A stretch of 64,000 bases of DNA. It comes from Candidatus Brachybacter algidus. GTDB taxonomy: Bacteria; Bacteroidota; Bacteroidia; Chitinophagales; Saprospiraceae. How positions within the stretch are numbered: position 1 is the stretch's first letter; the number at the start of each line of letters is the position of its first letter. Made by a program: the position numbers and the translations under genes. The notes below the pieces were generated by a model. It worked only from the letters and a program-made list of their open reading frames with translations. It made no database searches and was not told the origin of the DNA. The stretch spans positions 124,001 to 188,000 of the forward strand of contig JADJSK010000012.1 in the NCBI GenBank assembly GCA_016711705.1, in the 5' to 3' direction. Below are positions 1-9,526 of the stretch, piece by piece.

Positions 1-766
1 AAGTCCAATACCCATTCCAATTTGATCTATTTTGTGTTGATAGGTATTCCTTTTGAAAGTGTTAGTCAAGGCATAGCCATAGTTTGCAAAAAGAGCGAGA
101 GAAATACTACGGGTTAACTCTTGTTGGTAACCTAACCCTGCAAGTAAGCGCATATTGAATTTATTTACCTGGTTTGGTTGATAGCTAATAGAGATAGATT
201 TATCATGTACAAAAGAGTGATGACTAAGAGTAGATATATCCGCAATTTCATTTTTTAGGATAAACTCATTGAGAATACCTGTTTGAAAATATAGTCCATT
301 GCCCGCTTCCTTAACAAAAAATTGTGCAGTTAATGGAATGGATATCACCTTCATGATATTCTCGAGGGATAGATCAAGATTTACATTTTCATTATTTTGG
401 ACCGAGCTGTTTTTGCTTCTTGCCAATATTAATTCCGTACTTATATTTCCAAGGGAGGTTGGCAAACTATGCTGAAAATGATTTTCAAAATCATCACCGG
501 CACTTATCTCATCGACCGTAGAGTAGGGAAGATTGATGTCATATGTTGAGTTGCGCTTTCTTGAATAATAATTAACTGATGCATTTAACACGATTTTTGG
601 GCTGATTTGTTTGCCAAAAGTCAATCCAAAACTTAATGAATTTGATGTTTTTTCATTAATTAATAATTCTGTCAATGGGTCAATATATTCTCCACTAATT
701 CGATCATTCCATACATTATAACCCACCACTGGACCTATCCAAACCTTATTTCTTGTGCTTGCTTTT
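1..766 (-). CDS. outer-membrane beta-barrel part of the anti-sigma protein (frameshifted, cut by window edge)
   Basis: The minus strand is open from about position 805 to the window edge. It encodes alternating aromatic/polar strands typical of a small porin-like barrel, starting KVWIGPVVGYNVWND and later GLYFQTGILNEFILK and RLLAGLGYQQ. There is no plausible start codon of its own near the beginning. It lies one frame away from the preceding coding region (746-1624), and the two frames overlap across an A7 run (T7 at 763-769 on the plus strand). Anti-sigma proteins with an N-terminal cytosolic part, one membrane helix, a linker and a C-terminal barrel are common beside ECF sigma genes in this phylum. 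I infer a single protein broken by one indel. The C-terminus lies outside the window. Confidence 0.7.
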
Positions 767-1624
767 TTTGAAAATATCTTTACTTTCTTGTTGACCCACA
801 ATCAAGACATTTTCCGGAGTAATTAAATTATTAGCCGGATCAATACTAGAAATTACATATGAATTTAAACTAGGTAAAACTGGCAATTGATTTGCTCTTT
901 CGCCAGGGTTTATATTGATGTTTTCCGAATTTAGAGGAGTTCTTTCAGATGAAGAAGGATCTCTAGAGGATGCCGTATTTACAACATCTTTGGGTAAGGG
1001 ATTTATGCTGTTTTGGGTGTTTGACTTGGTATTAATTGCAGCATTTTGCTGAATCTTGTCAGACGAATTCACAACTGCGAACTCGTTTTCTATCCGTTCC
1101 TGCCTTTCTGTTGACACCATTATACCGGATGCAGATCTTTCAGAAAAACGGTTAGATTCTAATTTATTATTAGGATTATTATTAAAATTTACTTTAGAAT
1201 TTAATTTACTATTATTTGGCTTTTCATTTTGAGGTGAAACGTTATTTTCAATTAAAACTTGATTCTGTTGTTCTTTTCTATTATCTAAATTTTGTTCTTT
1301 TGGCGAAGGCGTTAAACTTCCAATAGATTTGTCTACTTCATTGTCATTGTTTCCACACCTTTCTAATTCACGTTGTAATTCATTAATTCTATTATTTTTA
1401 TTGTAATTATCCAAACCCAAAGCAACAGCGGACAAAATTGCTAAACCTGCTAGTATAAATGGCAAAAATGCCCAAATTCTCCTACGTTCTTTTTTAGGTA
1501 TATTTGCGTCTATGTGTTGCCACACATCGTCATCCGGTATATTCCAATCATCAGGTTTTATATCCTGATTGAATTTGTCACGGAAATATTTTTCTAAATT
1601 ATCATTATCTTCCATCAAATTCAT
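746..1624 (-). CDS. anti-sigma factor-like membrane protein, N-terminal part (frameshifted)
   Basis: The gene starts on an ATGA overlap with the sigma-factor stop codon (1621-1624), so the two are translationally coupled. Residues 1-45 are acidic/polar and cytosolic (EKYFRDKF, DDDVWQHIDANIP). A basic stretch KKERRR is followed by one hydrophobic helix at about residues 49-67, then a long Asn/Ser/Glu-rich low-complexity linker of about 200 residues that would lie in the periplasm. The frame stops at HKK, but the next frame continues into a beta-barrel (1-766). The linker without a terminal domain is therefore probably an artefact of a one-base indel near 763-769. The likely role is to hold and release the ECF sigma factor encoded upstream. 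No zinc-finger HXXXCXXC motif is visible, so the anti-sigma assignment rests on context. Confidence 0.6.
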   Translation of the reverse strand: MNLMEDNDNLEKYFRDKFNQDIKPDDWNIPDDDVWQHIDANIPKKERRRIWAFLPFILAGLAILSAVALGLDNYNKNNRINELQRELERCGNNDNEVDKSIGSLTPSPKEQNLDNRKEQQNQVLIENNVSPQNEKPNNSKLNSKVNFNNNPNNKLESNRFSERSASGIMVSTERQERIENEFAVVNSSDKIQQNAAINTKSNTQNSINPLPKDVVNTASSRDPSSSERTPLNSENININPGERANQLPVLPSLNSYVISSIDPANNLITPENVLIVGQQESKDIFKKSKHKK

Positions 1625-2145
1625 TTAAAGGCTGCCTCTATTTTATTGCGCAACATATTCTTTGCTTTCATCAATTGTGTTTTTGAGGTATTTTCACTGA
1701 TTTTTAATTGTTCTGATATTTCATTGTGAGTATATCCTTCCACCACATATAAATTAAATACCGTTCTGTAGCCTATTGGCAATAATTGTATCAATTTAGT
1801 AAGATCTTTGATCATTAAGTCTGACAAAATACTTGATTCATATCCAACCATATTCTTTATGTCATCAATCGGCTGGAAATTAACTTTATTTTTTCTTAAT
1901 TTCTCCAAACAGGTATTTACCATTACTCTTCTGATCCAACTTCCTAAGGCTCCTTTTGAAGCATCGAATTGATAAAGATCTCTGAAAACTTTTATAAAAC
2001 CATCCTGAAGTGCATCTTTTGCCTCTTCCTGCTCAGAGAAATACCTCATACACAAGACAAACATATTTGTCTTGTACAAATCATATAACTCTTTTTGAGC
2101 TACACGGTCATTGTGTATACATTGCTTTATTTTATAACTATCCAT
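1621..2145 (-). CDS. ECF-type RNA polymerase sigma-70 factor
   Basis: A 174-residue sigma factor with region 2 (YDLYKTNMFVLCMRYF, then EAKDALQDGFIKVFRDL and SWIRRVMVNTCLEKLRK) and region 4 (LPIGYRTVFNLYVVEGYTHNEISEQL, a helix-turn-helix ending SKTQLMKAKNMLR). Region 3 is missing, as expected for the ECF group. I chose ATG at 2145 rather than the upstream GTG at 2157 because GGAGG sits 5 bases before it, and that GTG lies within the ribosome-binding stretch. The gene is divergent from the fasciclin gene and overlaps the membrane anti-sigma gene downstream by 4 bases. The target regulon cannot be seen; the fasciclin gene is a candidate only by position. Confidence 0.9.
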   Translation of the reverse strand: MDSYKIKQCIHNDRVAQKELYDLYKTNMFVLCMRYFSEQEEAKDALQDGFIKVFRDLYQFDASKGALGSWIRRVMVNTCLEKLRKNKVNFQPIDDIKNMVGYESSILSDLMIKDLTKLIQLLPIGYRTVFNLYVVEGYTHNEISEQLKISENTSKTQLMKAKNMLRNKIEAAFK

Positions 2146-2183
2146 TTCACCCTCCACTTACATAGTGCAGCTTATTGTAAAAA

Positions 2184-2252
2184 GGTTGCCTGGTACTCTC
2201 AATATTTTTTAATGAAAAATTAATTACATTTTTTTGGGGTCCCCAGGCAACC
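2184..2252. promoter_or_regulatory. inverted repeat between divergent sigma and fasciclin genes
   Basis: GGTTGCCTGG at 2184-2193 is matched by its exact reverse complement CCAGGCAACC at 2243-2252, separated by 49 AT-rich bases. It lies in the 186-base region between the divergent sigma-factor and fasciclin genes. It could be a paired operator or the stem of a long 5' leader on the fasciclin mRNA. There is no T-tract, so it is not a standard terminator. Confidence 0.45.
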
Positions 2253-2331
2253 CTTTAAAGTTTAATCTCACTTTTACAATTATACGAACTAAAGTATTGC
2301 AAATAATTAATTAATCACAAAAAAATTAATC

Positions 2332-5061
2332 ATGAGATTGAAATTACTATTTATCATGTTATTTATGAGTTCCCTAAGTTTACTACAATCACAAACCGTA
2401 GTAGACATTATCGTGAACTCGCCTGATCATAATACACTCGAGGCTGCGGTGATCGCGGCAGGCCTGGCAGATGCTTTATCAGGAGATGGACCGTTTACAG
2501 TTTTTGCGCCAACAGATGCAGCATTTGATGCACTTCCTGCGGGAACAGTAGCAGCTTTGCTGAATGATATACCAACATTGACAGCTATATTGACATATCA
2601 TGTAGTGGGTGCGAAGGCACTATCAACAGATTTGTCTGATGGTCAGGTCATCACAACGCTAAATGGAAAAGACGTTACTGTTACAATTAATGGAAATGGT
2701 GTATTTATAAACAATGCCAAGGTTACCGTAGCTGATATTGAAGCGGACAATGGTGTGGTGCACGTCATCGATGCTGTATTGCTACCGCCCTCCAACACAG
2801 TGGTAGACATCATCGTGAATTCACCGGACCATAATACGCTAGAGGCTGCGGTGATCGCGGCAGGATTGGCTGGTCCTTTATCAGGAGATGGACCGTTTAC
2901 AGTTTTTGCGCCAACAGATGCAGCATTTGATGCACTTCCTCCTGGAACAATAGCAGCTTTACTGAATGATATTCCAACATTGACGGCTATATTGACATAT
3001 CATGTAGTTGGTGCGAAGGCACTATCAACAGATTTGTCTGATGGTCAGGTCATCACAACGCTTAATGGAAAAGATGTAAAAGTTACTATCAATGGCGATG
3101 GTGTATTTATAAATAATGCCAAGGTTACCGTAGCTGATATCGAAGCGGACAATGGTGTGGTGCATGTAATCGATGCTGTATTACTACCGCCCTCCAACAC
3201 AGTAGTGGACATCATCGTGAATTCACCTGACCATAATACGCTTGAGGCTGCGGTGATCGCGGCAGGTTTGGCTGATGCTTTATCGGGAGATGGACCATTT
3301 ACCGTATTTGCTCCAACAGATGCAGCATTTGATGCGCTTCCTCCGGGAACAGTAGCTGCTTTGCTGAATGATATTCCAACATTGACGGCTATATTGACAT
3401 ATCATGTAGTGGGTGCTAAGGCGTTATCAACAGATTTGTCTGACGGTCAGGTTATCACAACGCTTAATGGAAAAGATGTAAAAGTTACTATCAATGGCGA
3501 TGGTGTATTTATAAATAATGCCAAGGTTACCGTAGCTGATATAGAAGCGGACAATGGTGTGGTGCATGTAATTGATGCTGTATTGCTACCGCCCTCCAAC
3601 ACAGTAGTGGACATCATCGTGAATTCACCTGACCATAATACGCTAGAGGCTGCGGTGATCGCGGCAGGTTTGGCAGGTCCTTTATCGGGAGATGGACCAT
3701 TTACAGTATTTGCTCCTACTGACGCTGCATTTGATGCACTTCCTCCGGGAACAGTAGCAGCCTTGCTGAATGATATTCCAACATTGACAGCTATTTTGAC
3801 ATATCATGTGGTTGGTGCGAAGGCGTTATCAACAGATTTGTCTGATGGCCAGGTGATCACAACGCTAAATGGAAAAGACGTTACTGTTACAATTAATGGA
3901 AATGGTGTATTTATAAATAATGCCAAGGTTACCGTAGCTGATATTGAAGCGGACAATGGTGTGGTGCACGTCATCGATGCTGTATTACTACCGCCCTCCA
4001 ACACAGTGGTAGATATCATCGTGAATTCACCGGACCATAATACGCTAGAGGCTGCGGTGATCGCGGCAGGCCTGGCAGATGCTTTAACAGGAGATGGACC
4101 GTTTACCGTATTTGCTCCAACAGATGCAGCGTTTGATGCGCTTCCTCCGGGAACTGTAGCTGCCTTGCTGAATGATATTCCAACATTGACGGCTATATTG
4201 ACATATCATGTAGTTGGTGCGAAGGCGCTATCAACAGATTTGTCTGATGGCCAGGTGATCACAACGCTAAATGGAAAAGACGTTACAGTTACAATTAATG
4301 GAAATGGTGTATTTATAAATAATGCCAAGGTTACCGTAGCTGATATTGAAGCGGACAATGGTGTGGTGCACGTCATCGATGCTGTATTGCTACCGCCCTC
4401 CAACACAGTGGTAGACATCATCGTGAATTCACCGGACCATAACACGCTTGAGGCTGCGGTGATCGCGGCAGGATTGGCTGGTCCTTTATCAGGAGATGGA
4501 CCGTTTACAGTTTTTGCTCCAACAGATGCAGCTTTTGATGCACTTCCTCCGGGAACTGTGGCTGCCTTGCTGAATGATATTCCAACATTGACGGCTATTT
4601 TGACTTACCATGTAGTAGGTGCGAAGGCACTATCAACAGATTTGTCTGATGGTCAGGTCATCACAACGCTTAATGGAAAAGACGTTACTGTTACAATTAA
4701 TGGAAATGGTGTATTTATAAACAATGCCAAGGTTACCGTAGCTGATATCGAAGCAGACAATGGTGTGGTGCACGTCATCGATGCTGTATTGCTACCTACC
4801 TTAAGTGCAAAAGAATTGAATGTACATCCATTTGAAGTTTACCCCAATCCGGTAATAAGCTCTATGAAAATACAAATGTCCAATAGAGCCACAAATATTG
4901 ATCAAATTGAGATCACGAATATGAATGGAATTGTAGTTTGGACAGGATCATCTGAATCACTTGAGAAAGAGATCAATTTATCTAAGTTAAGCAGCGGCTC
5001 CTACGTAGTTAAAATTAAAAATAAAGATGGTGTAGGAATTAAGAAGTTTATAAAGATATAG
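2332..5061 (+). CDS. secreted protein with six tandem fasciclin (FAS1) domains and T9SS sorting domain
   Basis: A 909-residue protein with a signal peptide (residues 1-21, ending LLQSQ), then six FAS1 domains of 134 residues each (from residue 22; DNA units start at 2395, 2797, 3199, 3601, 4003 and 4405), and a C-terminal T9SS type A sorting domain from about residue 825 (FEVYPNPV, ending KKFIKI). Each unit carries FAS1 box 1 (FTVFAPTDAAFDALP), the YHVV motif and box 2 (GVVHVIDAVLLP). The repeats are nearly identical in protein and DNA. They alternate GLADAL and GLAGPL, which implies growth by duplication of a two-domain block. FAS1 proteins mediate surface adhesion and matrix binding; a cell-surface or biofilm role is inferred. 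A clear terminator follows. Confidence 0.93.
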   Translation: MRLKLLFIMLFMSSLSLLQSQTVVDIIVNSPDHNTLEAAVIAAGLADALSGDGPFTVFAPTDAAFDALPAGTVAALLNDIPTLTAILTYHVVGAKALSTDLSDGQVITTLNGKDVTVTINGNGVFINNAKVTVADIEADNGVVHVIDAVLLPPSNTVVDIIVNSPDHNTLEAAVIAAGLAGPLSGDGPFTVFAPTDAAFDALPPGTIAALLNDIPTLTAILTYHVVGAKALSTDLSDGQVITTLNGKDVKVTINGDGVFINNAKVTVADIEADNGVVHVIDAVLLPPSNTVVDIIVNSPDHNTLEAAVIAAGLADALSGDGPFTVFAPTDAAFDALPPGTVAALLNDIPTLTAILTYHVVGAKALSTDLSDGQVITTLNGKDVKVTINGDGVFINNAKVTVADIEADNGVVHVIDAVLLPPSNTVVDIIVNSPDHNTLEAAVIAAGLAGPLSGDGPFTVFAPTDAAFDALPPGTVAALLNDIPTLTAILTYHVVGAKALSTDLSDGQVITTLNGKDVTVTINGNGVFINNAKVTVADIEADNGVVHVIDAVLLPPSNTVVDIIVNSPDHNTLEAAVIAAGLADALTGDGPFTVFAPTDAAFDALPPGTVAALLNDIPTLTAILTYHVVGAKALSTDLSDGQVITTLNGKDVTVTINGNGVFINNAKVTVADIEADNGVVHVIDAVLLPPSNTVVDIIVNSPDHNTLEAAVIAAGLAGPLSGDGPFTVFAPTDAAFDALPPGTVAALLNDIPTLTAILTYHVVGAKALSTDLSDGQVITTLNGKDVTVTINGNGVFINNAKVTVADIEADNGVVHVIDAVLLPTLSAKELNVHPFEVYPNPVISSMKIQMSNRATNIDQIEITNMNGIVVWTGSSESLEKEINLSKLSSGSYVVKIKNKDGVGIKKFIKI
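2395..4794 (+). repeat. six tandem 402-bp fasciclin repeats
   Basis: Six in-frame 402-bp units of near-identical DNA sequence lie back to back, the last one slightly short. Units 1, 3 and 5 encode the ADAL variant and units 2, 4 and 6 the AGPL variant, so the higher-order period is about 804 bp. Such arrays are prone to unit gain or loss by recombination, and to collapse in assembly. Confidence 0.9.
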
Positions 5062-5083
5062 TCATTATTTTTTTGGTAATACT

Positions 5084-5120
5084 GTGGCCACTTCTGATAA
5101 AAAAGGAGTGGCCTTTTTTT
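5084..5120 (+). terminator. intrinsic terminator after fasciclin gene
   Basis: GGCCACT (5086-5092) and AGTGGCC (5107-5113) form a 7-bp GC-containing stem followed directly by seven T's, 22 bases after the fasciclin stop codon. Confidence 0.85.
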
Positions 5121-5618
5121 GAATTATAAGTAATTGGTCTGAAATATTTTATAAAAAGGTATGATATGGTAAAAGAGGGGTGAAGTTATTTTCTATTGAT
5201 TAATACGGGTATTTAAAATGATGCAAATTTTACTGTAGTCATCCTGCAAACTTAATATTTTAAGCGATACTTAATGTTTATTCAAAATGCATTTAGTGTG
5301 TTGTATGGCCACTTTTAAATAAGACAATTCAAACTACATTTACGCCAATTCAATACAAAAAAGTATTTTTTCAATTAAGCTTAAACCATATTTAATATGC
5401 TTTTTTAACTGGAAAAATTATTTTATGCGTTGATCAGATAAGTTAAAGAGACTAAAAAATTAACAAAAACCGATCATTTATGAACATTTTATTCTATTTT
5501 TGCATTCTATTTGTTTGCATTGGATTAATACTTAATTCTTTACATATTAACCAATAGAGCCATTTTATATTAGCCGGCATCACTCTTTGCATTTATTTAC
5601 TTTATAAACTAACTCCTC
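5121..5618. other. AT-rich intergenic region with candidate promoter
   Basis: No open frame of note. A TATTTTTG box at 5495-5502 fits the Bacteroidota -7 consensus TAnnTTTG and lies about 117 bases before the protease start. I could not find a convincing -33 box, so the promoter call is weak. Nothing else is recognisable. Confidence 0.3.
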
Positions 5619-8069
5619 ATGCAAAGTAATTCTCTACTTATAGCGACCCTCTTTTTTTTAAATTTAACGGCCTTTCAGGCCCAAAACTCACTGGTTTTTA
5701 GTCCTACTAATCCCTCAGTGCGGCAAGGTATTACAGAAAAATTTCGCGCATCGAACACGACAGTTGCCGATATTTCTTCTATTTATGGAGCACTAATTCA
5801 AGATGACCCAATGCTTAAGATCAGCGTAGAGGGGCGTCAAATGGAATTTATGTTATATGAAAATTCCTTGATTTCAAAAGACTATTTCGTGACTGTCGCC
5901 TCAAATGATAAAACGAAGATTTTAAAAGACCTTTCGGTAAGAACATATGATGGTGTGCTGAAAGGCAGTAGTGGCCATATTACTATTACTATAGATCATG
6001 ATTATTTTGTCGCCATGATAAAATTAGGAGGAGAAGAATATTTTATTGAACAGGCGACTGCATTTGACAGAAATGCTACATCAGAAGATCTTATATTTTA
6101 CAATTCCAAGGATGTTATTCACGATGCAACTAAGACATGTGCTTCAGATGACCTAATCAATGCAGCACCGGAAGTTGATGGAATAGAAGAACGTTTTGTA
6201 AATCTATGTAGTGTGGTCGAAATCGCTATAGCCAGCGATGCCAGTATGTTCGATAAATATAGTAGCTCAATCACCGCTGTGCAGAATCACAATATTGCCG
6301 TGATGAATAATGTAGCATTCAATTACCTACATGAGTTTTCAGATAATATCACTTTTCAAATCGTAACACAATATGTCAGTACTACTTTTAATAATGACCC
6401 ACTATCACCGAATACTATATCAACAGCTATCAACACGGTGTATGATGCTTTTGCCACTTGGAGTTTAGCCGGTGGTTTTGGTGTAGTGCATGATTTGGGT
6501 ACATTCTGGACAAATAGAGATTTTGATGGAAGCACCATTGGTTTGGCAGGAGTTGCAGCTATGTGTACGGGCAATAGGTTTAGCGTCTTACAAGACTTTA
6601 CACCTGATGCGGCGGGCTTACGATCTTTGATGGCGCATGAAGTTGGGCATAATTTTGGTGCAGGTCATGATACGATAGGAGCCCCATTCATTATGGCTCC
6701 CTCTGTGAATGGATCAAATAAGTGGTCAGCACTTTCAGTGACAAACATCAACGCACACCTGCTCACCAGAGCATGTCTTGCTAATTGCACTGGACCAATC
6801 AGCGCTTCCTTTATAGCCAATCCTACAGCGCTGTGCAATAATGGTACTGTCCAGTTCGAAGACAAGTCAACTAATAGCAATGCACGGACATGGACTTTTA
6901 CAAGCGGGTCACCATCCACGAGTACTGCGCAGAAACCTAATGTCACCTACAGTTCGACAGGTACATTTTCCGCAACAATTGTCGCCAATGGCACCAGCAC
7001 TTATTCTGTACCAAATGCTATAATTGTCTCCGCACCTCCGCCACTTGCCACAGGATCTTGTCCTTTGCCTACAGGAACGCCAGGAAGTGTCGGTATACAA
7101 GGGGTTTCACTTGCTGATATGTACAGTGCTTCGGGAACTGCAGCTCAGGATGGCAGCAGATATGTAGACAGATCTTGTACCAATATTGTTTCATTACAGA
7201 CAAATACTTCTTATGACATAGGTATAGGTTTGGGAAATTGCTCTGCCGGGCCAATTTTTGAAAGCGTCAGAATGTATATTGATTACAATAATAATGGGGT
7301 GTTTGATGTTCTCACAGAAACAGCCCTGAGTCCGGGTGGAGGGTATTGCGGATTTTACACATTTACATTTACAACACCCCCTAGTCCTGTAAATAATAAG
7401 CTGCTCAGGATGAGAATTATCTCTAACATCTCCGGGATTAGTGGACCTTGCTATAATCCAAGTGATGGCCAGGTAGAGGACTTCTCAGTGATTTTCAAGG
7501 CAGCAGTTCCTCTTCCTTTAGAGTTGATTAGTTTTAACGGAGAGCAGCATAAGAGTTTCAATATTCTGAAATGGACAAGTAAAAAAGAGTCTAATATGAA
7601 GCACTTTAGATTAGAACGAAGTCGTGACGGTAAAGACTTTACTCCAATAGGCTATGTTACTCCTCTTAATAATTCTTTGGGAGGTAATTATACATTTAAA
7701 GATGATGATTTGAACGGATCAAATGAATGGTATTATAGATTGAGAATGGAAGACGTATCAGCTGCATTTGCATATAGTCAAGTCATTTTCTTAAACAACA
7801 AAGGTGTAAATCTAAGTATGGAGAATTTAGTAACAGTTAATACTTCGGATCGTCCTATTTCCTTTAGGCTAACATCTTCATCAAATCAGATGGTCACTAT
7901 TGAATTGTTTGACATGATGGGCAAGTTGCAATCTAATTACACGACCCAAATTAATGAAGGCCAGAATAACATGGAATTTAATACCATTAATATACCGAAA
8001 GGGATGTATATCTTACTTGTAAAAAACAACTCTGGTGAAGAGCTTGTCAACAAGATCTTTATTGAATAA
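5619..8069 (+). CDS. secreted reprolysin-like zinc metalloprotease with PKD, GEVED and T9SS domains
   Basis: An 816-residue secreted protease. The signal peptide is residues 1-21 (ending AFQAQ). A propeptide-like region leads to a metzincin domain with the zinc site HEVGHNFGAGHD (His340, Glu341, His344, His350) and a downstream Met-turn candidate in FIMAPS. A PKD-like domain follows (FEDKSTN, ARTWTF), then a GEVED domain (YIDYNNNGVFD, GQVEDFSV) and a T9SS type A sorting domain ending ELVNKIFIE. The spacing HEXXHXXGXXHD matches the M12B/reprolysin-like proteases often found in this phylum. It is expected on the cell surface or released after T9SS export; the substrate is unknown. Confidence 0.92.
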   Translation: MQSNSLLIATLFFLNLTAFQAQNSLVFSPTNPSVRQGITEKFRASNTTVADISSIYGALIQDDPMLKISVEGRQMEFMLYENSLISKDYFVTVASNDKTKILKDLSVRTYDGVLKGSSGHITITIDHDYFVAMIKLGGEEYFIEQATAFDRNATSEDLIFYNSKDVIHDATKTCASDDLINAAPEVDGIEERFVNLCSVVEIAIASDASMFDKYSSSITAVQNHNIAVMNNVAFNYLHEFSDNITFQIVTQYVSTTFNNDPLSPNTISTAINTVYDAFATWSLAGGFGVVHDLGTFWTNRDFDGSTIGLAGVAAMCTGNRFSVLQDFTPDAAGLRSLMAHEVGHNFGAGHDTIGAPFIMAPSVNGSNKWSALSVTNINAHLLTRACLANCTGPISASFIANPTALCNNGTVQFEDKSTNSNARTWTFTSGSPSTSTAQKPNVTYSSTGTFSATIVANGTSTYSVPNAIIVSAPPPLATGSCPLPTGTPGSVGIQGVSLADMYSASGTAAQDGSRYVDRSCTNIVSLQTNTSYDIGIGLGNCSAGPIFESVRMYIDYNNNGVFDVLTETALSPGGGYCGFYTFTFTTPPSPVNNKLLRMRIISNISGISGPCYNPSDGQVEDFSVIFKAAVPLPLELISFNGEQHKSFNILKWTSKKESNMKHFRLERSRDGKDFTPIGYVTPLNNSLGGNYTFKDDDLNGSNEWYYRLRMEDVSAAFAYSQVIFLNNKGVNLSMENLVTVNTSDRPISFRLTSSSNQMVTIELFDMMGKLQSNYTTQINEGQNNMEFNTINIPKGMYILLVKNNSGEELVNKIFIE

Positions 8070-8109
8070 ATAATACTTTTTCGTAGGGCACACGAATGGT
8101 TTGGATATA

Positions 8110-8138
8110 AAAAGCAGTGCGAAAGTGCTGCTTTTTTT
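8110..8138 (+). terminator. intrinsic terminator after metalloprotease
   Basis: AAAGCAG (8111-8117) pairs with CTGCTTT (8128-8134), followed by a T-run, about 40 bases after the protease stop. Confidence 0.75.
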
Positions 8139-8165
8139 ATACCCAATTTTATATGCAGTTTTTTT

Positions 8166-8585
8166 CTATTTTCTTCGAAGTTCCAGCTCCATAAAACCTT
8201 CCTCGGAAATAATATTTATTAAAAGATTATCATGAACAAATTTATATTTCCAACTATCATCGTTACCATTTTCGTCAACAAAATTTATTGTATTTTTAGT
8301 TTTATCAATAACATAATCGGATTTTATTTCGCCACTCATGGTAGTCTTCATTATGAAAATTCCCTGATCATTAAACTCATATAAAACCGAAAAGATCAAG
8401 ATCTCCGCTATACTTTTAAATGAAGCCCTTTGCTCTTCTGAAGTTGGATTTTTAAAATTAATTGAATCTTTTGTTTTATTATAATAAACAAGGTCATCCT
8501 CATATCCAATTACTTCCCATTTCCCGACTATTTCTTGTGCAGGAAGATTTAAACTTATTATTAGAAATAAAAATAAAAATTTCAT
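8166..8585 (-). CDS. small secreted lipocalin-like hypothetical protein
   Basis: A 139-residue protein with an N-terminal signal peptide (MKFLFLFLIISLNLPAQ). The mature part opens with IVGKWEVIGYEDD, the [GK]xW start typical of lipocalin-like beta-barrels, and then alternates short strands to a basic end (LELRRK). I do not recognise a specific family. The gene stands alone, convergent with the metalloprotease, and an uninformative 335-base gap lies upstream. Confidence 0.6.
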   Translation of the reverse strand: MKFLFLFLIISLNLPAQEIVGKWEVIGYEDDLVYYNKTKDSINFKNPTSEEQRASFKSIAEILIFSVLYEFNDQGIFIMKTTMSGEIKSDYVIDKTKNTINFVDENGNDDSWKYKFVHDNLLINIISEEGFMELELRRK

Positions 8586-8920
8586 GTAGTTAATTTTATA
8601 AATTATATGAGCGTTCTAAAAGATCTAAAGTAATTACAATGAAAACAGTTTTGCTATAATTTGAAGTTTAAGAGAGTTTCAAAGATAGAGATCTTTATAA
8701 ATTATGGCGCTAATTCTAACCGCCTAATTCAGACTGAGTGATATATATACTCAAAGGAAATCGGTTTGACCATTTCGAAAAAGCTTAGTTTTGAAAATAA
8801 ATTATAGTAACTTTTTGACAAACACCAAACATTAAACATTGGGATGAAAATAATCTCCAAGTAGACATTTCTACTTCCAATTAGTATAGAAACATTAAAT
8901 ATCGGAAATAATGGGTGAAA
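8586..8920. other. intergenic region without recognisable content
   Basis: A 335-base AT-rich stretch between two minus-strand genes. I see no open frame, strong hairpin or consensus promoter box. Confidence 0.5.
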
Positions 8921-9400
8921 TTAACTATTCTCTTTCCAATTCTTATAAGGATTTATTGTCAAATTAGCATTGTAATACCTTTGATCATTCGTAACTTCCA
9001 TACCCTGCCAATCAGGAATATCATACATTTCTTCTTCGCTCTTCAATTCGATTTCTGCTAAAATTAGTCCGGAATTTTGCCCTAAAAACTCGTCAACTTC
9101 CCAAATTTTATTGTCAAAATTAATTATGTATCTAATTTTTGAGAGTTCAGAAATTGAAAAATTATCTAACAATTCTCTCGCGTCATCTAATGGAATTTCG
9201 TATTCGTATTCTTGACGGGTTGCACCTGCAGAAATTCCCTTTATGGTCAAATATCCCTTATCCGGTGTTTGTCGCACCCGGATTGTTTTATTTGATTCTA
9301 TTGCCAGATATCCTTGACGATAGACTTGTCCTGGCGGCTTGTCTGTTTTGTCCCAATTGGTATGATTTACAAGGTATTTTCTTTCTATTTCTTTTCCCAA
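8921..9400 (-). CDS. CYTH-domain protein (class IV adenylate cyclase/triphosphatase family)
   Basis: A 159-residue protein covering a complete CYTH domain. It begins with the signature EIERKYLV (the ExExK metal/phosphate site at Glu4, Glu6, Lys8), continues with TIRVRQTPDKGYLTIKG and TRQEYEYEIPLDDA, and ends with WEVDEFLGQNSGLILAEIELKSEEE, which supplies the acidic residues on the far side of the tunnel. Small bacterial CYTH proteins hydrolyse inorganic tripolyphosphate or related triphosphates; cyclase activity is less likely. The gene stands alone. Confidence 0.9.
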   Translation of the reverse strand: MGKEIERKYLVNHTNWDKTDKPPGQVYRQGYLAIESNKTIRVRQTPDKGYLTIKGISAGATRQEYEYEIPLDDARELLDNFSISELSKIRYIINFDNKIWEVDEFLGQNSGLILAEIELKSEEEMYDIPDWQGMEVTNDQRYYNANLTINPYKNWKENS

Positions 9401-9526
9401 AACATAAATTGTGAATGCTTAATAATTAACTGCCAATACTGGAATCAAACAATCGTATTAGCGAATAATATATTACTCCTAAATAATATAAAAACCTCAG
9501 TAGTTAAAATCTCTAACTATCTATTG

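Noticed and set aside
3804..4445. Repeated antisense frames in the fasciclin gene
   Set aside because: They repeat only because the sense gene repeats, and they lack start signals and protein features.
2395..4794. Regular repeats as a CRISPR array
   Set aside because: Units are 402 bp, in frame and without spacers; they are protein domain repeats.
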